A DNA stretch of 5,187 nt from assembly GCA_964482395.1 (NCBI GenBank), contig CAYZXK010000229.1, positions 1 through 5,187 on the forward strand. The letters run 5' to 3'. The notes under the pieces are model-generated. The model was not told the DNA's origin and did no database searches. It saw only the letters and a program-made list of their open reading frames with translations. Shown one piece after another: positions 1-5,187 of the stretch (positions are counted from its first letter, which is position 1; each line of letters begins with the position of its first letter). Position numbers and translations under genes: made by a program. This DNA is from CAYZXK01 sp964482395 (GTDB lineage: Bacteria > Planctomycetota > Phycisphaerae > UBA1845 > Fen-1342).

Positions 1-200
1 CGCTCCGGCCCCACCTGGGACTGGCGGCCCGGTCGCCCGCGGCCGGTAGAACCTGCGCCGCTTGCCACCCCCCCCGCACCACCGCCCCGCCCCTATCCGC
101 GCTTTTACACCCCAAGGCGATCCCCAGGCCAAGCCGGCTGAGGGGATACCCGATAAAATGAAGACCGGCGTGGCGCCGCGGCCTGCCGGCGAGACTGGGC
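1..200. other. Window-edge region with no confident gene; leader of natA
   Basis: No gene can be supported here. Two plus-strand frames are open from the window edge: one stops at TGA 139-141 (46 proline-rich codons) and one at TAG 47-49 (15 codons rich in Pro, Gly and Ala). Either could be the tail of an upstream gene, but neither shows a recognisable motif. Positions 70-75 are a C homopolymer inside a very C-rich stretch. The only AT-rich patch is at 152-159; it contains TAAAAT (154-159), five of six matches to a -10 box, but I see no -35 partner at the usual spacing. It would give a natA leader of about 35-40 nt. This promoter reading is weak. Confidence 0.4.
121..146 (+). other. Hairpin upstream of natA
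   Basis: TCCCC (121-125) pairs with GGGGA (142-146). Inside it, GGCC (127-130) pairs with GGCT (136-139) through one G-T wobble, leaving a 5-nt loop and a small internal loop. No T-run follows on either strand, so it is not a standard intrinsic terminator. It could close an upstream transcription unit or lie next to the natA promoter. Its function is not shown by the sequence. Confidence 0.35.
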
Positions 201-962
201 ATGATCCGCGTTGAAGAACTGACTAAGGTATTCCCTAATCCCGATGGAACGGAGAAGACCGCGGTTGACCACATTAGTTTCGCGGTGCAGCCGGGCGAAA
301 TCTACGGGCTGTTGGGCCCCAACGGGGCGGGCAAGACCACCACCCTGCGGATGATCAGCGGGCTGCTGCGTCCGACCTCCGGGCGGGTGTGGATCGATGG
401 TCAGGAAGTTACCGGACGGCCGGAGCTGGTGAAGCGGCAGATCGGATATCTGACGGCCAACACCGGCTTGTACGCTCGGCTCACGCCTCGGGAGATGCTG
501 GAGTATTTCGCAGCCCTGTACGACATGCCGCGGGAGACGGCCCGGCGGCGGATCGGCGAGCTGGTCGAGTGGCTGGGGATGGAGTCGTACCTGAACTTGC
601 GGTGCGGGGCGCTTTCGACCGGTCAGCGGCAGCGGGTGAACATCGCGCGGGCGTTGATCGCCGATCCGGCCATTCTGGTTCTGGATGAGCCCACACTTGG
701 TTTGGACGTGCTGAGCAACCGGCTGATTCTGGAGTTCATTCGGACCCAGGCCGATGCCGGCAAGGCGGTTTTGCTCTCCACTCACGCCTTGGATGAGATT
801 GATCAGATGTGTCGTCGGATGGGGCTTATTCACAATGGCCGGTTGATCGCCGAGGGCCGGCTGGACGTGCTGCGGCAGCAGACCGGGCAGCAACGGCTGA
901 GCGAGGTGTTTCTGCATCTGGTCGGTGCCAATCAGCCGTTGTTTGGCGACCGGGCGGAATAA
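201..962 (+). CDS. natA: NatA-like ABC transporter ATP-binding protein
   Basis: This 253-residue protein is the cytoplasmic ATPase of an ABC-2 type exporter and should power the permease encoded next. Visible motifs in order: Walker A GPNGAGKT (residues 39-46), ABC signature LSTGQRQRV (138-146), Walker B ILVLDEP (158-164), D-loop GLD (167-169) and the H-loop histidine in LLSTHALDE (H195). The Q-loop region reads IGYLTANTGLYARLT (81-95) and lacks the usual glutamine; as I recall, this form is common in the NatA branch of sodium/multidrug exporters. Length is normal for a single-domain ATPase and all catalytic motifs are intact. The ATG at 201 places the first strand (MIRVEELTKVF) as expected, though the upstream Shine-Dalgarno is weak. 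The permease follows on the same strand after 107 bases, so co-transcription is likely. The class is secure; Na+ as the substrate is not. Confidence 0.93.
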   Translation: MIRVEELTKVFPNPDGTEKTAVDHISFAVQPGEIYGLLGPNGAGKTTTLRMISGLLRPTSGRVWIDGQEVTGRPELVKRQIGYLTANTGLYARLTPREMLEYFAALYDMPRETARRRIGELVEWLGMESYLNLRCGALSTGQRQRVNIARALIADPAILVLDEPTLGLDVLSNRLILEFIRTQADAGKAVLLSTHALDEIDQMCRRMGLIHNGRLIAEGRLDVLRQQTGQQRLSEVFLHLVGANQPLFGDRAE

Positions 963-1069
963 GGTGATGACTTGAGGAGCGAGCGGCCGGGCAGCGCGAA
1001 GCGGGGGATAGCCGGGCCTGCCGTCCCACCCGGTGGGCGACGGTGCTACATCGGCAAATTGGCCTTGCG
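963..1069 (+). other. natA-natB spacer with hairpin, possible dispersed repeat unit
   Basis: This 107-base gap contains an imperfect hairpin at 1021-1043: CCGTC pairs with GACGG, and CCA pairs with TGG around a CCCGG loop, with a small bulge between. CCGGGC occurs twice just upstream as a direct repeat. The spacer is long for genes that look like an operon, and its G/C-rich structured make-up resembles a dispersed intergenic repeat. Only one copy is visible here, so repeat status is inference. The hairpin overlaps the GTG at 1043, a possible alternative natB start. Confidence 0.35.
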
Positions 1070-3370
1070 ATGAACCGTTTTTCGCGAGTCAACACGATTT
1101 GGCGGAAGGAGCTGATGGACACGCTTCGCGATCGGCGAACGCTGATCGCGATGGTCGTGGTACCGATGGTGCTCTATCCGGCCATGATGCTGGGCTCGCT
1201 CCAGGGATTCGAATTGCAGGTCAGCCGCTTGAAACAGGAAGAGTACAAGGTGGCGGTGCAGTCAGAAGAGGTGGCGGCGTGGCTGCGCAACCTGATCGAC
1301 ACCGACCCGACTCGCCGGCCCGGGGCTGAGGGCCGGACCGCCGAGGAGATCGCCGAGCTGGACCGGAAAGGCGAGCTGGTGGGGGAGGATCCGGGCCGGG
1401 CGGGGAGGGATGAGTCGGCGGCCGAAACCGCCCGGGCGGATGTCCGTCAGCAGCCGCCGAACTACGAGATCGAGGTGATCGGCGAGCTGGACCAGTTGCG
1501 CCGACAGGTCGCCGACGGAAGCGTGCAGTTGGGGCTGTTGGTATCCGCGCCGCTGCCCGCGGCGGACAGCGACGGATCGGGTCAGATCACGCTCCTGGTG
1601 GACCAGACCGAAATCCGCAGCCAAATCGCGGCCTCCGGCCTGGAGGGCATTTTTCAGCGGGCCAGCGAGTTCATCGTGGCCGAGCGACTCAAACGCGTCG
1701 CCCTCCAGCCCGAGTTCGTCAAGCCGATCGAGGTGCGCCACCAGACCATCGCAACGCCCGAGAAAGTGGGCGGCTCCATTCTGGGACAGATCGTCCCCTT
1801 GATCCTGGTGATCATGACCATCACCGGCGCGATCTACCCGGCCATTGATCTGACGGCCGGAGAGCGTGAACGCGGCACCCTCGAGACTCTGATGGTGGCG
1901 CCGGTCCCGACGGTCGACCTGATTGCCGGGAAGTTCATCGTGGTGGCTCTGATCGCGATGCTCAGTGCGGCACTCAACCTGCTGTCGATCGGCGGGACGA
2001 TCTACCTGGGCGGCCTGGGGAGCCTGCTGACCCGCGGCGGACAGGTGGTCATCCCACTCAACGCCCTGCCGTGGGTCCTGCTGGTGCTGGTTCCGCTGGC
2101 GGTCATGTTCAGTGCCGCTCTGCTGGCGGTGTGCAGTTTCGCCCGCAGTTTCAAGGAGGCGCAGAATTACGTGATGCCGGTGATGATCGCGGCGCTGATT
2201 CCCGCGGTGGTGGGAGTGCTGCCCGGAACCCGTCTGAGCGGCCCGTTGCTGATCATGCCGGTAACCAACATCGTGCTCCTGGCTCGCGACCTGTTTACCG
2301 GACGGTTCGATCTGCTGGCGATTGTTTGGGTGACGGTCTCGACCACCCTTTACGCCGGCGCCGCGGTCGCGGTGGCCGCCCGGTTGTTCGGCCAGGAGGC
2401 GGTGCTTTTTGCGGACAGCGGTTCCGTCAAGACCATCTTCAGACGCCGGTTTTTCAAGCCGGCCGACCAGCCTTCGGTCGCCGCGGCCGGCCTGCTGCTG
2501 GCTTTGGTCTTCTCGGTCAACTTCTTCGTCCAGCAAAGCCTGCTTGCCAAGCCTGGCCGGATGGAAGCCGGATGGTTCTGGTACGCTTGGGCGGCGGTCG
2601 TGGTGACCCTGTTCCTGATACTGCCGGCGGGCCTGGCTGGGTATATGCGGGTCCGGTTGCGGACCGCCTTTGCACTATCCGTGCCCCGGCTGCCGGCCGT
2701 TCTGGCCGGACTGTGCTTCGGACTGTCGACCTGGGTCCTGGCCCGAGTGGCGTTTGTCTATCAAAGCCGCTGGTTGCCGCTGCCACCCGAGCTGGAGCAG
2801 GAGTTTCAAAACATCGGCCTGGTGCTGGCCGGCATGAATCCGCTGCTGGTCGTGACGTTTCTAGCCCTGGTTCCGGCAGTCTGCGAAGAGCTGTTCTTCC
2901 GCGGGTATGTTCTCAGCGGGCTGTGCCGTCCGCTGGGCAAAGTTGCCGCGGTGGTCATCGTGGCGGTCGCCTTCGGACTGCACCACCACAGCATACACCG
3001 ACTGCTCATTACCAGCGGGTTGGGGGTGCTCTTCGGCCTGCTGGTGGTGCGATATCATTCGATCTGGCCGGCGGTGCTGGCCCATTTCATGCATAACGGC
3101 CTGGGCGTGCTCAGCCAACTGCCGGACGGGCTTCAACCTCTGCTGGCTCGAGCCGGTTACCCGCTGTCGGACTCCGCTTTGCCGCCCACCTGGTGGACCA
3201 TAGCAGCCGCGGTCCTGACTGCCGTCGGACTGCTGCTGTGTCTGGCTCCCGCGGCCACAGCTCGCAGGCGTGTCGAGCAGGCTGCCCAGCTCCAACAACC
3301 GTGGCTGGAACAGACTGGTCCAAGGTCGGCGATCAGCGCTGCCGACCGGCTCAAGGCCTCCGAGCGGTGA
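1070..3370 (+). CDS. natB: NatB-like ABC-2 permease fused to a CPBP intramembrane protease domain
   Basis: This 766-residue membrane protein is the permease partner of the preceding ATPase. The N-terminus (MNRFSRVNTIWRKELMD, then TLRDRRTL and a membrane helix at about 26-45) is typical of NatB. A soluble extracytoplasmic region of about 190 residues follows (about 46-235), with a charged Glu/Ala/Arg-rich stretch at about 85-130. Next comes a bundle of helices from about 240 to 440, with the family motif GERERGTLETLMVAPVP (264-280). After a linker, a second membrane bundle (about 468-727) carries the CPBP/Abi motifs EELFFR (E606, E607, R611), FGLHH (F635, H639) and HFMHN (H672, N676), so the putative metal-dependent active site is complete. 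The start is uncertain: the longest frame begins with GTG at 1043, but ATG 1070 fits the family N-terminus better; neither has a strong ribosome site. NatB-CPBP fusions are, as I recall, common in planctomycetes. The exported substrate and any protease target are unknown. Confidence 0.9.
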   Translation: MNRFSRVNTIWRKELMDTLRDRRTLIAMVVVPMVLYPAMMLGSLQGFELQVSRLKQEEYKVAVQSEEVAAWLRNLIDTDPTRRPGAEGRTAEEIAELDRKGELVGEDPGRAGRDESAAETARADVRQQPPNYEIEVIGELDQLRRQVADGSVQLGLLVSAPLPAADSDGSGQITLLVDQTEIRSQIAASGLEGIFQRASEFIVAERLKRVALQPEFVKPIEVRHQTIATPEKVGGSILGQIVPLILVIMTITGAIYPAIDLTAGERERGTLETLMVAPVPTVDLIAGKFIVVALIAMLSAALNLLSIGGTIYLGGLGSLLTRGGQVVIPLNALPWVLLVLVPLAVMFSAALLAVCSFARSFKEAQNYVMPVMIAALIPAVVGVLPGTRLSGPLLIMPVTNIVLLARDLFTGRFDLLAIVWVTVSTTLYAGAAVAVAARLFGQEAVLFADSGSVKTIFRRRFFKPADQPSVAAAGLLLALVFSVNFFVQQSLLAKPGRMEAGWFWYAWAAVVVTLFLILPAGLAGYMRVRLRTAFALSVPRLPAVLAGLCFGLSTWVLARVAFVYQSRWLPLPPELEQEFQNIGLVLAGMNPLLVVTFLALVPAVCEELFFRGYVLSGLCRPLGKVAAVVIVAVAFGLHHHSIHRLLITSGLGVLFGLLVVRYHSIWPAVLAHFMHNGLGVLSQLPDGLQPLLARAGYPLSDSALPPTWWTIAAAVLTAVGLLLCLAPAATARRRVEQAAQLQQPWLEQTGPRSAISAADRLKASER

Positions 3371-3450
3371 AGAGGTGGTGCCCAGCCACCTGACCGGGGT
3401 CGGCGGCGCCGACCGTTCAGCTCTGAAGTCGGCCGACCAGGTGTTCCCGC
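3371..3450 (+). other. Hairpin cluster after natB
   Basis: Three short inverted repeats follow the natB stop. AGGTGG (3373-3378) pairs with CCACCT (3386-3391). GGTCGGC (3398-3404) pairs with GCCGACC (3408-3414) around a 3-nt loop. TTCAG (3416-3420) pairs with CTGAA (3423-3427). A palindrome GTCGGCCGAC lies at 3428-3437. None is followed by a T-run on the plus strand. They may protect or end the natAB transcript, possibly by Rho or by the larger hairpin downstream, but I cannot name one of them as the terminator. Confidence 0.4.
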
Positions 3451-3500
3451 AAGGAAAAATAAGTCCGGCGCTGGCAACCAGCAGGGCTGCCCAGCGCCGG
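3451..3500 (-). terminator. Intrinsic terminator of the DUF1573 selenoprotein gene
   Basis: A perfect 10-bp inverted repeat, CCGGCGCTGG (3465-3474) and CCAGCGCCGG (3491-3500), encloses a 16-nt loop that can itself form a short GCAG/CTGC stem. Read on the minus strand, the stem is followed at once by ACTTATTTTTCC (3464-3453), a T-rich tract. It begins 27 nt after the stop codon of the minus-strand gene, the expected place for its Rho-independent terminator. On the plus strand the sequence after the stem is only mildly T-rich, so it may work weakly for natB as well. Confidence 0.8.
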
Positions 3501-3527
3501 GTTGATTCTGCAAGCGTTCGGGCTCGA

Positions 3528-5165
3528 TTACTCTTTGGCCTGTAGTGGCTCCGCTCCGGTGGGTTGGGTGCTGACCGGCGAGGGTGTCGGGGCCCCCGCG
3601 GGCGCTGCCTCAGCGCGGGCCCGGGGTTTCAGGACGCCCGGCTTGACCGGAGTCGCCCCGGGCTGACCGGCTGGTTGCGCCTCGCTGGCCACCGGGGCAC
3701 TGACCACGAAAACCGGTATCTGCAAGGTTGGCACCTGAGGATCGTCAGTCGTTACGACCACGTTCCGGACCTGCCCCTTGGGTATCTCGTAGCCCGGCGG
3801 CACGTCCACCACCACCATCTGCTGCCCCTTCTGCTCCTCCAATCGTACTGACAGTCGCGGATCATCCGTCTTGGTTTCCAACACGTTGCCTTTAGGCTCG
3901 CCGTCCCAATTCAGCCGGGCCACCGCTCTGGTTTCCTTCTCCGGATCCGGTCGCAGCATCAGACGCTGCGGGCTGGCTTGAAGCCGGGCCGCGATGGTGG
4001 CGTAAACCGCCACACTTTCCTCCGGGGCCTCTTCCACGCCGGTCTCGAGCTTGACGTTGCCGCGCAGCGCCCCGCTGGGCCAGGGCGGCTTGAGCGTGAT
4101 TTCCAGCTCATATTCTTCGCCGGTAGTGACCTCGCGCAGCTCGGCGGCGATGCTCGGGTTGCCGGTCGAAACTACTTTGGGCTTGAGCGGCCCGGCATCT
4201 CCGCGGGTAATCTTCACGATGCTCTTCTGCTCCGCCGCGTCACGCTTGATCTGCCCCAGATTGACGGTGGCGGGCGTGAGTCGCATGGCACTGAGCACGT
4301 TCACCTCGCATTCCAGGTTCACAGCGGCGTTGTCGCGATCATTGGTGTTGACCGTGATGCGTTTGGTCATGGTTCCACGCCGCCCGCTGGTCGGCAGAGT
4401 GATTACGACTTCTTCAGTCTGCCCCGGGGGGATCAGGCGGTCAGACTGACCGCTGATCTTGACCCCTCAGCCCCCCTTCAGACGGATGGCCAGGGGTGCC
4501 TGTCCGTCGTTGCCGATGTGGAACTTGAACTCGGCCGGCTTACCCTGCCACACGCCGTCCAACTTGACCTTCGGCTCCTTGCAGACGAACTTGGGTTGGG
4601 GTTGATCGGGCGGCGGAGGCGTAAGGTCCACTTTCTGGATCGTGGTTCCGCCGGCGCACCCGGCTTCTTTTCCTTCCCCGGCCGGCTGAGCTGCCGGCGT
4701 GGCCGCTGGAGCCGCCTGGTCCTTGGCTCCTTCCTCAATCACCTTCGTCTGACCGGCCTGCACTGCGGCTCGGATCATCTCCTCCAGGGCGTCCCGCTCC
4801 GCGTCGGTCATCGGCCGGTCAGTGGGCGGCTCGGGAATCGTGACTGGAGTTCGCTCGGCGTCCACCTTGGCAGCGAACGGCCGATCCTGGGCTGGCTTGT
4901 CGGTCTTCGCGGCCGGCTGGCCCTCTTGTGGTTTGGCAGGCGTCACCTGCGGCTGTGGGGCCGGTTGCGGCTGGGCTTGGGGCTGCACCGGCTTGGGCGT
5001 CGGGGTCTGCTTTGCGACCGGAGCCTTGCTGGCGTCGGCAGGCGGGGCCCCGGTTCGCCGGCCTGGCTCGGCACAACCGGCGGCCAGGCCGACGCTTAGC
5101 GCGGTGGCCCACGCCCAGTGCCGAGCCGCCACCCGGTCAAGCATGATTCGAACTGCTCGCTTCAT
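3528..5165 (-). CDS. Putative selenocysteine-containing DUF1573 lipoprotein, one gene read through an in-frame UGA
   Basis: The gene encodes 545 residues with Sec at position 233; without recoding it would end after 232 residues. Residues 1-31 form a signal peptide ending in GLAAGC, so C31 is the likely lipidated cysteine. A Pro/Gln/Ala/Lys-rich linker runs to about 185. The DUF1573 (Ig-like) domain spans about 190-289: KFVCKEP (C195), EFKFHIGNDG, LKGG-Sec-GVK, LIPPGQ (244-249) and ITVNTND (270-276). By my memory of the family, the stretch before IxPG carries CGC(T), and counting back from IPPG puts the UGA on the first Cys, with Val at the second. Two more beta-rich repeats follow (about 289-393 and 394-488; the latter ends VVVTTDDPQ, echoing the first), then a Pro/Ala tail. 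Other cysteines: C169 and C286. The ATG at 5165 has GAGGA 7 nt upstream. Coding style is the same on both sides of the UGA. The role is unknown; a redox or metal-binding role outside the cytoplasm is inference. The alternative is a Cys-to-stop mutation or sequencing error. Confidence 0.8.
4427..4466 (-). promoter_or_regulatory. SECIS-like mRNA hairpin directly after the UGA
   Basis: Read on the minus strand from the base after TGA, GATCAG (4458-4453) pairs with CTGATC (4436-4431) and CGGTCA (4452-4447) pairs with TGACCG (4443-4438). A single C bulges at 4437. GGGG (4466-4463) can also pair with CCCC (4430-4427). The loop is GUC, or AGUCU if the last A-U pair opens. Its G and U lie 21-22 nt after the UGA, close to the position in E. 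coli fdhF, whose loop is AGGUCU. As I recall, bacterial SECIS models ask for a loop 16-37 nt after UGA with a G in its first two bases; this element meets both. It would recruit SelB with Sec-tRNA. The stem is coding sequence (residues 237-245), and the GGT codon's third base is paired, as expected if RNA structure is selected. Confidence 0.78.
4467..4469 (-). other. In-frame UGA read as selenocysteine (Sec233)
   Basis: The minus-strand codon is TGA, between GGC (Gly232) and GGG (Gly234). The frame stays open for 232 codons before it and 312 after it, with no shift, so an indel in the neighbouring G-runs cannot explain it. UGA is one base from the Cys codons UGC and UGU, and Cys is the expected residue here in DUF1573. 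The same window uses TGA as a true stop for natB, so a general reassignment of TGA is unlikely. Confidence 0.78.
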
Positions 5166-5172
5166 TGCTAGG

Positions 5173-5177
5173 TCCTC
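5173..5177 (-). promoter_or_regulatory. Shine-Dalgarno site of the DUF1573 gene
   Basis: GAGGA on the minus strand lies 7 nt before the ATG at 5165-5163. This supports the chosen start, which also gives a signal peptide with basic residues (KR, R) before the hydrophobic stretch. The promoter lies beyond the window edge, since only 22 bases of upstream sequence are present. Confidence 0.7.
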
Positions 5178-5187
5178 GTGGGTGTCC

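Noticed and set aside
281..300. Missing Q-loop glutamine in NatA as a sign of a dead ATPase
   Set aside because: The form YLTANTGLY is, as I recall, usual in the NatA branch, and Walker A, Walker B, signature and H-loop are all intact.
105..917. A 270-residue minus-strand ORF opposite natA
   Set aside because: Pro/Gln/Arg-rich translation without a motif; natA on the plus strand has every ABC ATPase motif.
1262..2536. A 424-residue minus-strand ORF inside natB
   Set aside because: Its translation is Gln/His/Arg/Asp-rich without hydrophobic-core patterns, and the opposite strand encodes clear NatB motifs.
2071..3096. A 341-residue plus-strand ORF in another frame of natB
   Set aside because: Gly/Arg/Ala-rich shadow frame; the CPBP motifs and membrane helices are in the natB frame.
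3528..4370. A separate 280-residue minus-strand gene starting at ATG 4370
   Set aside because: It is in the same frame as the upstream ORF, with 33 open codons between the TGA and this ATG that complete a DUF1573 domain. It starts mid-domain, lacks a signal peptide and has no good ribosome site.
4467..4480. A frameshift in the G-runs beside the TGA
   Set aside because: Both halves are in the same frame, so an indel would break the downstream protein instead of restoring it. Only a substitution or true recoding fits.
3978..5099. A 373-residue plus-strand ORF opposite the DUF1573 gene
   Set aside because: It is a high-GC shadow: low-complexity Gly/Leu/Arg-rich translation, no family motif, and it lies antisense to a well-supported gene with signal peptide, ribosome site and terminator.

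Overview
This is a GC-rich bacterial window with three protein genes. The gene styles suggest a planctomycete (PVC) bacterium: a NatA/NatB-type ABC exporter whose permease is fused to a C-terminal CPBP protease domain, and a proline/glutamine-rich DUF1573 lipoprotein. The lineage is inferred from gene style alone, because the window holds no rRNA or other marker.

Layout. Positions 1-200 have no confident gene, but contain a hairpin and one AT-rich patch just before natA. A plus-strand pair follows: a NatA-like ATPase (201-962) and, after a 107-base gap with a hairpin, a NatB-like permease fused to a CPBP domain (1070-3370). Together they would form a membrane export system; the substrate cannot be read from the sequence. 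Positions 3371-3527 separate convergent genes and carry several hairpins, including a good intrinsic terminator for the minus-strand gene. The rest of the window is one minus-strand gene (5165 down to 3528).

The main result is in that minus-strand gene. It looks like two ORFs (5165-4467 and 4370-3528), but both are in the same frame and only one TGA, at 4469-4467, interrupts them. Translating across it gives a continuous DUF1573 domain, and the TGA falls where I expect the first Cys of the family's CGC(T) motif. Directly after the TGA the mRNA can form a 12-bp, once-bulged stem with a GU-containing apical loop about 20 nt from the UGA. This matches the layout of a bacterial SECIS element and resembles the E. 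coli fdhF loop. I therefore annotate one 545-residue selenocysteine-containing DUF1573 lipoprotein. I do not recall DUF1573 among described selenoprotein families, so this may be a new one. The selenocysteine machinery (selA, selB, selC, selD) is not in the window and must be sought elsewhere in the genome.
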